A stretch of DNA of 64,000 bases from Streptomyces silvae (GTDB taxonomy: Bacteria; Actinomycetota; Actinomycetes; Streptomycetales; Streptomycetaceae): contig NZ_JAERUC010000078.1 in assembly GCF_016745505.1 (NCBI RefSeq), positions 1 to 64,000 of the forward strand, given 5' to 3'. Both the position numbers and the translations under genes were made by a program. The notes below the pieces were generated by a model, which was not told the DNA's origin, ran no database searches, and worked only from the letters and a program-made list of their open reading frames with translations. This document shows, one piece after another, positions 48,601 to 57,298 of this stretch. Position 1 is the stretch's first letter; each line of letters opens with the position of its first letter.

Positions 48601-51600
48601 ATGACATTTTCCCTCTCCTCCGTTTCCGGCCGGGTGAGACCCGCTCGCACGGGACGCAGGGCTCTGCTCATAGCGACTTCGGTCGCGCTCGTGAGCGGCG
48701 TCATGCTCCCCGCGGCGGGTTCCGCGACCGCCGCTCCGAAGCCGTCGGTCACCGAGGACCGCCGAGGCCCCGAGGCACCCCGCGACTACGACATCACGCT
48801 GATCACCGGCGACGTCGTCCACTTCACGGACGGCGCCGGCAACCAGGACACCGTCACCGTCGACCGCCCCGACGGCGCGGAGGGCGGCGTGCACGTGCAG
48901 CAGGCCGGGGACGACATCTTCGTCATCCCCGACGAGGCGAGCACCCTCATCGCCGCGGGGAAGCTCGACCGCCGGCTGTTCGACATCTCGACGCTGGTGG
49001 AGATGGGGTACGACGACGCCCGCTCCGGCTCCATCCCGCTGATCGCCACCTACCCGGCGGGCACGGCACGTTCGCTGCCCGCCGCCCCGCGCGGCAGCGA
49101 GCGGGTCCGCCGGCTGGAGTCGGTGAACGGCGCGGCCCTGAAGACCGACAAGGACACCGCCCGCGCGTTCTGGAGCACCATCTCCCGTACGGAAAAGAGC
49201 CGTTCGCTGGACGCGGGTATCGCCAGGCTCTGGCTCGACGGCAAGGCCGAGGCGTCCCTCAAGGACTCCGTGCCGCAGGTCAACGCCCCGCAGGCATGGG
49301 CCGAGGGCTACGACGGCAAGGGCACCACGGTCGCCGTCCTGGACACAGGCATCGACGCGACGCACCCGGACGTCAAGGACCGGATCACGCAGACGAAGAG
49401 CTTCATACCCGGTGAGGAGGTCGTCGACAGGAACGGCCACGGCACGCACGTCGCCTCGACGATCGCGGGCTCGGGCGCGGCGTCCGACGGCGCCAACAAG
49501 GGGGTCGCCCCCGCCGCCGACCTGATCGTCGGCAAGGTGCTCAGCGACGAGGGCTCGGGCGCCGACTCCGGCATCATCGAGGCCATGGAGTGGGCGAAGG
49601 CCGAAGGCGCCGACGTCGTCTCCATGAGCCTCGGCTCCAGCGTGCCGGACGACGGCACCGACCCGATGTCCCAGGCCGTCGACGCGCTCTCCGCCGACGG
49701 CGGCCCGCTCTTCGTGATCGCCGCGGGCAACGCCTACGGCGCGGGCACGATCGGCTCGCCCGGCTCGGCGGCCACGGCACTGACCGTCGCCGCCGTCGAC
49801 AAGAGTGACAACCGCGCCGACTTCTCCTCGATGGGCCCGCTCGTCCGCTCCTACGGCCTGAAGCCGGACCTGTCCGCCCCGGGCGTCGACATCAACGCCG
49901 CCGCCTCCCAGTCGGTGCCCGGCACCGAGGGCATGTACCGGTCGATGTCGGGTACGTCGATGGCCACCCCGCACGTCGCGGGCGCCGCCGCCATCCTGAA
50001 GCAGCGTCACCCCGACTGGTCCGGCCAGCGCATCAAGGACGCGCTGATGAGCTCCTCGAAGGCGCTGCCCGACCACTCCCCGTACGAGCAGGGCACCGGG
50101 CGTCTCGACGTGAAGGCGGCGGTCGACACGACGATCGAGGCCACCGGCTCCGTCGAGGTCGCCTCGTACGACTGGCCGCACTCCGCGTCCGACCCGGTCG
50201 CCGAGCGTACGATCACCTACCGCAACACCGGGGCGAGGGACGTCACCCTGAGCCTGGCCACCGACACGGACTCGAAGGCGTACACGCTCTCCGCGTCCAC
50301 CCTGACCGTGCCGGCCGGCTCCGAGGCCGAGGTGGTGCTGTCGCTGGACCCGTCCCAGGTCCCGAACGCCACCCAGTTCTCCGGGCAGGTCGTCGCCGTG
50401 GACGAGACGGGCGCGACCGTCGCGCACACCGGCTTCGCCCTGAACAAGGAGCAGGAGCTCTACGACCTGACGCTCCGCCTGCGTGACCGGTCCGGCCAGC
50501 CGATGGACGGCATCGTCGTCATCGCCGAGCTCGGCGACCCCAACCTGGGTCTCGTCGCCGTCCCCGGCGACACCACCCTGCGGCTGCCCCCGGGCAACTA
50601 CACCGCCTGGACCTCCGCCGACATCGACGGCGACCGCGCGGACTCCAAGGCCGTCGCCTTCCTCGCGGCCCCCGAGACCGTCCTGGACAAGGCCACCACG
50701 GTCACCCTGGACGCCTCGAAGGCCCGCAAGGTCAGCGTGCGCACGCCCAAGGAGAGCGAGACCCGGCAGCTCCGCTACGACATGGCACGCACGGCCCCGG
50801 ACGGCACCGTCCAGCGCGACGCGTTCCAGATCCCGCTGACCTACGACCAGCTGTGGGCGAGCCCCACGAAGAAGGTCACCCAGGGCAGCTTCAGCTTCCT
50901 CACCCGCTGGCGCCAGGGCGAGGAGCTCATCGACCTGACGGCCGACGGCCACGACGTGCCGGTCACCGTGCAGAGCGGCTCCGCCCTCGCCGAGGACAGC
51001 GAGCAGAAGCTCACCGCCGTCTACGCGGGCAACGGCGCGACGGCCGACTACAAGGGCCGCGGCGTCAAGGGCAAGGCCGTCGTCGTCACCCGCAGCGACG
51101 CCGTCCCGCCCGCCGACCGGCTGGCCAACGCACTCGCGGCGGGCGCGAAGGCCCTCTTCGTCGTCAACGACGGCCGCGGGGTGACGATGGAGAGCTACGC
51201 GCCGTACGGCGAGCAGACCACCATCCCGGTCGCCTCGGTGCAGAAGCTCGCGGGACAGACCCTGATCAAGGCGGCGCAGCGCGGCAAGAAGCTCTCCGTC
51301 GACCAGAAGAAGTACGCCTCGTACGTCTACGACCTGGTGGACCGGCACGACGGCACCATCCCGGACCGCTCGCTGGCCTTCGCCCCGGCGGCCCGTCAGC
51401 TCGCCAAGGTCGAGAACACCTTCTACGGCCACAAGGCGGCGCTCGGCGGCGGATACCGCTACGACATCCCGGAGTACGGGCCGGGCCTCGGCTTCGAGGA
51501 GTACGAGAAGTTCCCCGGCACCCGCACCGAGTGGGTCAACCCGCTGCCCGGTGACTCCTTCTGGTACGAGAACCACTCCGTGCTGAACGCCGACGCCACC

Positions 51601-52359
51601 GACACCGCCGCCGAGATGCGCAGCGGTGAGCTGGACTACACGGCGGGCCGCACCTACCGCGCCGAGTGGTTCGCGCCGGTCACCCGCCCGCGCCTCGGCA
51701 CGGCGTACTGGGGGCCGTTCCGCACCGCGTACGACGACCTGCAGTTCAACATCACCCCGTGGACGGACTCCGGCGCCGGACACTCCGGTTCCATGCCCAT
51801 GGACGAGTACGACACGACCTCGTACGCCTTCTACCAGGGGGACACCCTGATCAGGAAGGACGCTGGACGCGCCGGATACGTGGGGGACCTGTCCGCCGAC
51901 ACGCTGCCGTACCGGCTGGTCATCGACTCCGTCCGGGACGCGGACACGTGGAAGACCTCCACGCGCACGCACAGCTCGTGGGAGTTCGAGTCGGGGGCGC
52001 TCGACGAGGGCGGCCCGGGCCGGGAGGACATCCCGATGCTCCAGCTGGACTTCGACGTCGACACCGACCTCGCGGGCGACGTCAAGGCCGGCCGCTGGAC
52101 CGAGATCGGCCTGTCCTCCGGTACGCAGGAGTGGCTGGACGGTGCGGTGAAGGCGAAGAAGGCCTCGATGTCGGTCAGTTACGACGACGGGAAGACCTGG
52201 AGCGCCGTGGAGCTGCGCAAGGCGGCGGAGGGCTCCTGGACCGCCCGGTTCAGGACGCCCGGCAAGGGAGCCACGTCCGTCTCGCTCAAGGCGCACGCCG
52301 AGGGCCCCGGCGGTCTCGCCGTCGACCAGGAGATCATCAGGGCCTTCGGCCTGAAGTGA
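48601..52359 (+). CDS. Large secreted subtilisin-like serine protease (S8)
   Basis: A 1252-residue exported protease. After a signal peptide (RRALLIATSVALVSGVMLP) comes an N-terminal propeptide-like region to about residue 230. The triad is Asp248 (AVLDTGID), His283 (NGHGTHVAS) and Ser453 (SGTSMATPHVAG). The long C-terminal part, of about 730 residues, contains beta-rich stretches and a PA-like segment (ADRLANALAAGAKALFVVN). The length is usual for the large Streptomyces S8 enzymes. No SapB or other known partner is beside it. Substrate is unknown. Confidence 0.93.
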   Translation: MTFSLSSVSGRVRPARTGRRALLIATSVALVSGVMLPAAGSATAAPKPSVTEDRRGPEAPRDYDITLITGDVVHFTDGAGNQDTVTVDRPDGAEGGVHVQQAGDDIFVIPDEASTLIAAGKLDRRLFDISTLVEMGYDDARSGSIPLIATYPAGTARSLPAAPRGSERVRRLESVNGAALKTDKDTARAFWSTISRTEKSRSLDAGIARLWLDGKAEASLKDSVPQVNAPQAWAEGYDGKGTTVAVLDTGIDATHPDVKDRITQTKSFIPGEEVVDRNGHGTHVASTIAGSGAASDGANKGVAPAADLIVGKVLSDEGSGADSGIIEAMEWAKAEGADVVSMSLGSSVPDDGTDPMSQAVDALSADGGPLFVIAAGNAYGAGTIGSPGSAATALTVAAVDKSDNRADFSSMGPLVRSYGLKPDLSAPGVDINAAASQSVPGTEGMYRSMSGTSMATPHVAGAAAILKQRHPDWSGQRIKDALMSSSKALPDHSPYEQGTGRLDVKAAVDTTIEATGSVEVASYDWPHSASDPVAERTITYRNTGARDVTLSLATDTDSKAYTLSASTLTVPAGSEAEVVLSLDPSQVPNATQFSGQVVAVDETGATVAHTGFALNKEQELYDLTLRLRDRSGQPMDGIVVIAELGDPNLGLVAVPGDTTLRLPPGNYTAWTSADIDGDRADSKAVAFLAAPETVLDKATTVTLDASKARKVSVRTPKESETRQLRYDMARTAPDGTVQRDAFQIPLTYDQLWASPTKKVTQGSFSFLTRWRQGEELIDLTADGHDVPVTVQSGSALAEDSEQKLTAVYAGNGATADYKGRGVKGKAVVVTRSDAVPPADRLANALAAGAKALFVVNDGRGVTMESYAPYGEQTTIPVASVQKLAGQTLIKAAQRGKKLSVDQKKYASYVYDLVDRHDGTIPDRSLAFAPAARQLAKVENTFYGHKAALGGGYRYDIPEYGPGLGFEEYEKFPGTRTEWVNPLPGDSFWYENHSVLNADATDTAAEMRSGELDYTAGRTYRAEWFAPVTRPRLGTAYWGPFRTAYDDLQFNITPWTDSGAGHSGSMPMDEYDTTSYAFYQGDTLIRKDAGRAGYVGDLSADTLPYRLVIDSVRDADTWKTSTRTHSSWEFESGALDEGGPGREDIPMLQLDFDVDTDLAGDVKAGRWTEIGLSSGTQEWLDGAVKAKKASMSVSYDDGKTWSAVELRKAAEGSWTARFRTPGKGATSVSLKAHAEGPGGLAVDQEIIRAFGLK

Positions 52360-52404
52360 CCTGCCCGGCGGTCCGTATGGCCTGCTGCTGAGGGGCTTTG
52401 ACGA

Positions 52405-52440
52405 GGAGGTCCCGCATCCCGCGTGGGGTGCGGGACCTCC
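52405..52440. terminator. Bidirectional terminator between the protease and the DUF3626 gene
   Basis: GGAGGTCCCGCA and TGCGGGACCTCC form a perfect 12-bp stem with a 12-base loop, 46 bp after the protease stop and 28 bp after the DUF3626 stop on the other strand. Confidence 0.85.
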
Positions 52441-52467
52441 GCGTCGTACGGCCGGAAGCCGGCCCGC

Positions 52468-53301
52468 TCACCGTCCGAAGCGCGCCAGGCAGTGCCAGAC
52501 CCGCTTGAGGTCCTGTGGATCGTGCCGGCCGGTCAGGGCCGCCTCCCCGATGATCCGGGCGTCGAGGAACCCGCCGACCGCGAGGGCGGCGCCCAGCTCG
52601 ACGTACTCCGGGCCCCGGTACTCCGGATGGCGCCTCAACTCCTCGGTGGAGAGCCGGTATCCGTCGTGCCACTCCACCGGGCAGGGCAGCGCGCCGGCCG
52701 CCTTCTCGACCTCCGTGCCCTGGAAGCACGGGTCGAGGACGAGGGCCTCCACATGGCGGTCGAGCCGGACGGGGCCGTGCACCTGGGCCTCGATGTAGTC
52801 GTCCAGGGCGTCCCGCGCGTCGGCCTCGGCGAGTGCGATGAGCCGGTGCCCGGCCGCAGCCACCCCGAAGTCCGTCGGCTCCAGGAAGCTGTCCGGATAG
52901 CAGAACGTGGCGTGGGGCAGGGCCTCCGCGCTCAGCCTGAAGTGCGCGGAGCCGAAGCGCGGGGCCGCGCCGTAGGGCGAGCGGCGGAAGTCCAGCGCGC
53001 CGTAGACCGGCCGCTCATGGGCGCCCGCCCCGTCGTAGGCGCCGCCGAAGATCCGGCTCTCCCAGCGCCACCGGTCGCCGCCCGGGTGCGCGGTGAGGCC
53101 GCCGTTGCTGGTGCCCGTGACGAACTGCGAGACGTACACGCCGTCCCGCGCCAGCCGTTCCAGGACCGTGAGACCCCCGCTGACGCGGTCGGGGTGGAAG
53201 TTCAGCGTCACGCGCAGGGACGGGTCCAGGGGCGGCCCGGTCGACAGCGAGGCGACATGGCTGAGGGCCCGCGCCCGGGCGGGGGAGAGGTCGGCGCTCA
53301 T
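52468..53301 (-). CDS. DUF3626 family protein
   Basis: A 277-residue protein of unknown function. The N-terminal half has TLNFHPDRVSGGLTVLERLA, recognised as the DUF3626 opening, and FVTGTSNGGLTAHPGGDRWRW. Conserved His and Asp residues suggest a metal- or nucleotide-using enzyme, but no reaction is known. ATG at 53301 is the likely start, since homology begins right after. It lies convergent with the S8 protease. Confidence 0.8.
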   Translation of the reverse strand: MSADLSPARARALSHVASLSTGPPLDPSLRVTLNFHPDRVSGGLTVLERLARDGVYVSQFVTGTSNGGLTAHPGGDRWRWESRIFGGAYDGAGAHERPVYGALDFRRSPYGAAPRFGSAHFRLSAEALPHATFCYPDSFLEPTDFGVAAAGHRLIALAEADARDALDDYIEAQVHGPVRLDRHVEALVLDPCFQGTEVEKAAGALPCPVEWHDGYRLSTEELRRHPEYRGPEYVELGAALAVGGFLDARIIGEAALTGRHDPQDLKRVWHCLARFGR

Positions 53302-53388
53302 CGGCCCATTCTGCCCGAGCGCCGACCGTGTCAGCAGGCGGTCCACTCACCTCCTGTCGGCGAGCGGGCCGAGGCGGTCCGCTCACCC

Positions 53389-53553
53389 CTAGCGGCGGCG
53401 GGCCGCCTTCTCACGCGCCTTGCGCCGGGCGACGGTGTACCTCGACCAGTCACCCCGGTGCCGGTCGCACCGGGACGCCCCCTTCATCGCCAGCCGCTGA
53501 CAGCGCGTGCCCTTCTGCGTGAGTGCTCCGCATGCCGACTGCGTACGAGCCAT
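53389..53553 (-). CDS. Small Cys-rich basic protein (54 residues)
   Basis: A 54-residue protein. Cys and His form a zinc-ribbon-like pattern: SACGALTQKGTRCQRLAMK, then SRCDRHRGD, with a Lys/Arg-rich tail. GGAGGG stands about 9 bp before the ATG. Proteins with the spacing C-x8-C...C-x2-H occur as DUF5763-like peptides in actinobacteria, though I am not sure of the name. Nucleic acid binding is plausible but not shown. Confidence 0.6.
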   Translation of the reverse strand: MARTQSACGALTQKGTRCQRLAMKGASRCDRHRGDWSRYTVARRKAREKAARRR

Positions 53554-53684
53554 GTCCGACCGCCCTCCGGGTCCCGTCGGCCGGGTGCCGACAGCGCCCA
53601 GACTCGCCCGGACGCGTGCCGCACGGGAAGGCGCACCCGCACCCCGCGGGTGCGCACCGGAGCGCACGGGCGGCCGGGGCGGTG

Positions 53685-54110
53685 TCAGGCCGCCGCGCTT
53701 CCCTGCCCGTCGGCGTCCGTCGCGCGCTGCTCCTCGATACGCCGCTTCGCCTCGTCCCAGGTGATCGGGAGCTGCCCGACCGGCGCCTCCCAGAAGGTGA
53801 ACGTCGAGGTGCGCATCGTGGGCCTGAGGGCGGTCATGATGCCGCGGTGCGGCTCCGTCCCGGCGAAGGCGTAGATCGCCTCGCGGCTCTCCCAGGCCGA
53901 GAGGGTGTAGAACACCCGCTTCCCCGGCTGGGCGACGAGCGAGGCGCCGAAGGCCCCCGGCGCGGACCGCACCTGCTTCCACGCGGCCATCGACTTGATG
54001 AAGAAGCGCGGGACGTCGCGCAGCGAACGGACCTCGAAGCGCGAGGCCATGACCACGGTCGTGCCTTCGGACGGCGGCGGCTGGGGGGTGACCCACGGCA
54101 GAGTCGGCAT
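53685..54110 (-). CDS. DUF3291 family protein (heme/antibiotic-monooxygenase-like fold)
   Basis: A 141-residue soluble protein. The motif MASRFEVRSLRDVPRFFIKSMAAWKQVRSAPG and the Trp-Glu in LSAWESREAIYAFAG are those of the DUF3291/ABM-like dimeric barrel family, whose members include monooxygenase-like folds. ATG at 54110 is chosen because GAAGGTGAG is 7 bp upstream; GTG at 54122 is an alternative. An AT-rich stretch (TATCTATATCG on the minus strand) and an inverted repeat CTCTC-N7-GAGAG lie immediately upstream, suggesting local control. Confidence 0.7.
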   Translation of the reverse strand: MPTLPWVTPQPPPSEGTTVVMASRFEVRSLRDVPRFFIKSMAAWKQVRSAPGAFGASLVAQPGKRVFYTLSAWESREAIYAFAGTEPHRGIMTALRPTMRTSTFTFWEAPVGQLPITWDEAKRRIEEQRATDADGQGSAAA

Positions 54111-54149
54111 CGCGCTACTCACCTTCGATATAGATAGTGGTGCTGTCTG

Positions 54150-54166
54150 CTCTCCATGTTAGAGAG
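54150..54166. promoter_or_regulatory. Inverted repeat upstream of the DUF3291 gene
   Basis: CTCTC-N7-GAGAG about 40 bp before the start codon, next to an unusually AT-rich stretch. It may be an operator of an unlinked regulator. No regulator gene is adjacent. Confidence 0.35.
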
Positions 54167-54208
54167 TGCCACTCCCCAACGCCAGTGGAATGCGCCGGAC
54201 AGTCGAAA

Positions 54209-54250
54209 GCGCCCCGTGCCCCCGCCGTCGGCGGTGGGAGCACGGGGCGC
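54209..54250 (-). terminator. Terminator of the amidase gene
   Basis: GCGCCCCGTGC pairs with GCACGGGGCGC and continues as a near-perfect 19-bp stem (two mismatches) around a small loop. It lies 23 bp past the amidase stop on the minus strand. Confidence 0.75.
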
Positions 54251-54272
54251 CCGGGTGCGGCGCGGCGGAGGC

Positions 54273-55820
54273 TCAGAGCCCGGCCTGCAGGGCTTTCCAG
54301 GTGTCGGGTCCCACACTGCCGTCGGCCGACAGGCCCCGCGCGCTCTGGTAGTCGCGTACGGCCTTGTCCGTGTTCGCGCCGAAGGCCCCGTCGACGGTGA
54401 CGGTTCTGCCGAGCGCCGCGGTCAGCGCCCGCTGGAGCCGCTTCACCGGCTCGCCCGACGCGCCGGTGGTCAGCGTCGGCGTGGTGCCCGCGGAGAGCAG
54501 CGCCGTCCAGGTCCTCGGGCCGACCGCGCCGTCGGAGTCGAGGCCGCGGGCGGTCTGGAACGCCCGTACGGCGCTCTCCGTGCGGGTCCCGAAGACGCCG
54601 TCCTCGGTGCCGGCGTCGTAACCCTGCTGGTTCAGCAGGGTCTGGGCGGCCTTCACCTGGGTCCCCGTCGAGCCGCTCTTCTGGGTGGCGTACGACCCGA
54701 AGCTCAGCCCGTCGGCGCCGCTGCCGGTGCCGCTGCCCACGAGCTGCATGTAGTAGGTCCAGTTCCAGTTGGCGCCCGGGTCGGTGTGGTCGTTGCCGGG
54801 GGCCTCGCTGTGCCCGATGATGTGCGACCGGTCCTTGGGGATGCCGTACCGGTCGCACAGGTACGCCGTCAGCGCGGCCGAGGAGCGGTACATGGGGTCG
54901 GTGAACCACGACGGGTCGTCGATGAACCCCTCGTGCTCGATGCCGAGTGACGAGGCGTTGGCGCTTTTGGCGTGGTACGCGGTGTCCTTGTCGCGCACCA
55001 TCTGGGTGATCTGGCCGTCGGAGGAGCGGACCACGTAGTGGGAGCTGACCTTCGACGTCGCGTTCTGGAACCAGCTGATGGTCCCGGCGTACGAGCCCTG
55101 CGTGACGTGGATGACCACCTTGTCCACCGTCGCCGTGCGGCCCGTCGCGAAGTTGGCGGAGTTGGCGGCCACCCAGAGCGCCGAGGGGTAGTCCTCGCTC
55201 TTGGCGGTGATGTCGGCCTTCGCCAGGGGGCCCTTCTCGGGGGAGACGGGGCGGGAGGTGACGGTGACCTGTTCGCCGCCGGCGACGGTGGCCCGCAGCC
55301 CCTGGGCGAGGAAGGTGTAGACGGTGTCCGCGTAGAGGGCGGCGACGGCTCCCTCGGTCCCGCTGTAGCGGGCCACGGCCGGGTACCAGGCGTCGATGTC
55401 CGCCCGCTCGGCCGGGTCCAGGCCGAGGGCGTCGGCGTGGTCCCGCAGGACGGCCGCGCCGCCCAGGATGTTGGCCTCGGTGTCCTTGCGCAGATCGGCC
55501 GTGGACTCACCCGTCAGCTCGGCGGCCTTCTCCAGGGAGTGGTTGACGGGGTTGCTCACGAGGTGCATCACGCCGAAGCCGTTGTCCTGGCTGGGGCGCC
55601 CGGCGTGACCGTCCAGGTGCGTCTCGCCGTAGCCCACGGCGGCGAGCAGGTCGCGCGGTACGCCGTACTTCTCGGCGGCCTGCTCGAACGCCTGGTTCAT
55701 CGGGTCCGCCCCGGCGGGTACGGCGCCGGCCGGGTGGCCCGTGGCGACGAGCGCGGTGACGGTGAGAGAGGCCAGAACGGCTGCGCGACCTCGGGTGTGG
55801 TCGGCGGGACGTCGGGGCAT
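54273..55820 (-). CDS. Secreted N-acetylmuramoyl-L-alanine amidase with two peptidoglycan-binding domains
   Basis: A 515-residue exported hydrolase. After a signal peptide (ending near AGAVPAG) comes an N-terminal helical domain (about 40-180) resembling a transglycosylase-like fold (DLLAAVGYGETHLDG). An amidase_2 domain follows (VVIHVTQGSYAGTISWFQN; SLGIEHEG; HIIGHSEAPGNDHTDPG) with the zinc ligands His, His and Asp in place. Two PG_binding_1 domains are at the C-terminus (VKAAQTLLNQQGYDAGTEDG; VKRLQRALTAALGRTVTV). ATG at 55820 follows TGGAGCAGGT. It should cleave the peptide-glycan bond and bind the wall. Confidence 0.92.
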   Translation of the reverse strand: MPRRPADHTRGRAAVLASLTVTALVATGHPAGAVPAGADPMNQAFEQAAEKYGVPRDLLAAVGYGETHLDGHAGRPSQDNGFGVMHLVSNPVNHSLEKAAELTGESTADLRKDTEANILGGAAVLRDHADALGLDPAERADIDAWYPAVARYSGTEGAVAALYADTVYTFLAQGLRATVAGGEQVTVTSRPVSPEKGPLAKADITAKSEDYPSALWVAANSANFATGRTATVDKVVIHVTQGSYAGTISWFQNATSKVSSHYVVRSSDGQITQMVRDKDTAYHAKSANASSLGIEHEGFIDDPSWFTDPMYRSSAALTAYLCDRYGIPKDRSHIIGHSEAPGNDHTDPGANWNWTYYMQLVGSGTGSGADGLSFGSYATQKSGSTGTQVKAAQTLLNQQGYDAGTEDGVFGTRTESAVRAFQTARGLDSDGAVGPRTWTALLSAGTTPTLTTGASGEPVKRLQRALTAALGRTVTVDGAFGANTDKAVRDYQSARGLSADGSVGPDTWKALQAGL

Positions 55821-56006
55821 ACCTGCTCCAGGTCTGTGGGGGAGAGGACGGCCGCCGGGCAGGTGGGGAGGGCCGGGGGCCGCTGAGTCCGCACAGGCTA
55901 TCGATCGCCCCAGGGCATGACAATGTCGCCTCCGTGTGTCCAAAACCCTTTCACTCCAATGGAGTTGAGGTGACGACGGAGGTCCGTCCGACGGTCCGCC
56001 CGAGGG

Positions 56007-56034
56007 GCCGTCACCCCCACGAGGGGGTGACGGC
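56007..56034 (-). terminator. Terminator of the nitroreductase gene
   Basis: GCCGTCACCCCC and GGGGGTGACGGC form a perfect 12-bp stem around ACGA, 13 bp past the nitroreductase stop on the minus strand. Confidence 0.85.
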
Positions 56035-56046
56035 GCACGGGTGCGT

Positions 56047-56778
56047 CTACCAGCGGTCGCGGTGGACCACATCGGCCACCGGACGGCGGCGGACCGGACC
56101 GAAGTTGCCCTGCGGCCACCCCACCGGGATGGCGGCGAAGGTGTGGGTGTCCGACGGGATCCCGAGGGCCTTCTTCCACTCCTGCTCCAGCATCAGGTGC
56201 CAGATGGTGAGGTTGGCCGCGAGCCCCAGCGCCCGCGCCGCGAGCAGGACGTTCTGGACGCCCGGATAGACGCAGGAGCCCTCCGCGAGCGCCTGGAAGC
56301 GCGTCTGCGTGTTCGTCATGTGCTCCAGCCCGGCCGGGCCGAGCGACTCGGCGTAGATCCCCAGGCCCTCCTCGTCGAACCGGGGCTCGGGGAACTTGTA
56401 GCAGGGGATGATCAGCGCCGGGGTCTCGGCGAAGTGGTCGCGCTGGTACTCGATGGCCGCCACCATCCGCCCGTACGCGGCCTCGTCCATGCCCTCCGGC
56501 GCGTGCTTGCCGGTCGTTGCGAGGTAGGCGTCCACACACCGCTTCCAGAGCGGCGCCAGCTCGGCCATCACCGCGCGGTCGGTGACGACCACGTACTCGT
56601 AACACTGCATGTTGCCGCCGCTGGGTCCCCAGACGGCCGCCTGTATGAGCTGGTCGATGGTCTCGTCCGGAACGGCGTCCGGCTTGAGACGGCGCATCGC
56701 GCGCATGGTGGACATGGTCGGGAAGAGGGCGGGCCCGTCGGGCGCGGGCGCGTCGGCGTACACCGTTTCGAAGGTCAT
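56047..56778 (-). CDS. Nitroreductase-family FMN oxidoreductase
   Basis: A 243-residue FMN-dependent NAD(P)H oxidoreductase. The N-terminal MRAMRRLKPDAVPDETIDQLI and AAVWGPSGGNMQCYEYVVV are typical of the nitroreductase fold, where these residues contact FMN. The C-terminal part has AARALGLAANLTIWHLML and PVGWPQGNFGPVRRRPV. Substrate is unknown. The ATG at 56778 is the first plausible codon of the domain. It is divergent from the ACP-ketosynthase-hydrolase cluster. Confidence 0.9.
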   Translation of the reverse strand: MTFETVYADAPAPDGPALFPTMSTMRAMRRLKPDAVPDETIDQLIQAAVWGPSGGNMQCYEYVVVTDRAVMAELAPLWKRCVDAYLATTGKHAPEGMDEAAYGRMVAAIEYQRDHFAETPALIIPCYKFPEPRFDEEGLGIYAESLGPAGLEHMTNTQTRFQALAEGSCVYPGVQNVLLAARALGLAANLTIWHLMLEQEWKKALGIPSDTHTFAAIPVGWPQGNFGPVRRRPVADVVHRDRW

Positions 56779-57064
56779 GATCGCGGAGTGTACGGCGCAC
56801 CGCGCGGAACGGGCAGCCCCGCCGGCACCCTCCTTCCCCACCGCCCCGCGCGCGTCCCGCCGCCGGGCTCGATCACCCGAACGCCCCTGCGGGGCAGCGG
56901 AATCGCACACCTGGCCGTCCCCCCTCCTCACGGGGGAACGAGGTCGGGAACGGCCGCCGCGAAGGCGTATAAAGGGTCCCTCCCGAGCAGCCGGCGTCCC
57001 CGATGGCCATCCCACCCCCCACGCGGCCGGCGTCACCGCGTCCCGAGAGCGGAGGAGCGTCCTC

Positions 57065-57298
57065 ATGAGCACCTCGGAAGAGATCAGCGCCTTGCTCGTC
57101 GCCAGTTTCGGAACGGATCCCGAGGCCATCCGGCCCGAGGTGCCGCTCCGGCAGCTGCGGCTGGACTCGCTCGCCCTGGAGGAGCTCAGGCTCCTCATCG
57201 AGGACCGGATGGACGTCGATCTGGAGGACGTCGTCCTGTCGTCGCGCGACACCGTCGGCCATCTGGTCGAGGCCGTGCGCACCAAGGCCGGCGCGTGA
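57065..57298 (+). CDS. Acyl carrier protein
   Basis: A 77-residue acidic acyl carrier protein. The phosphopantetheine Ser is Ser35 in LRLDSLALEEL, within the usual D-S-L motif, followed by the helix LIEDRMDVDLEDV. GGAGGAG lies about 7 bp before the ATG. Its stop overlaps the ketosynthase start by 4 bp (GTGA). It is not the housekeeping AcpP, which would lie by fabD/fabF; its dedicated ketosynthase and a hydrolase follow, suggesting a small separate pathway. Confidence 0.88.
   Translation: MSTSEEISALLVASFGTDPEAIRPEVPLRQLRLDSLALEELRLLIEDRMDVDLEDVVLSSRDTVGHLVEAVRTKAGA

Noticed and set aside
48547-52296. A long open frame on the minus strand opposite the S8 protease
   Set aside because: It mirrors a highly biased GC-rich coding sequence, is low-complexity Arg/Gly/Val, and has no recognisable domain. 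The plus-strand protein has all catalytic motifs.
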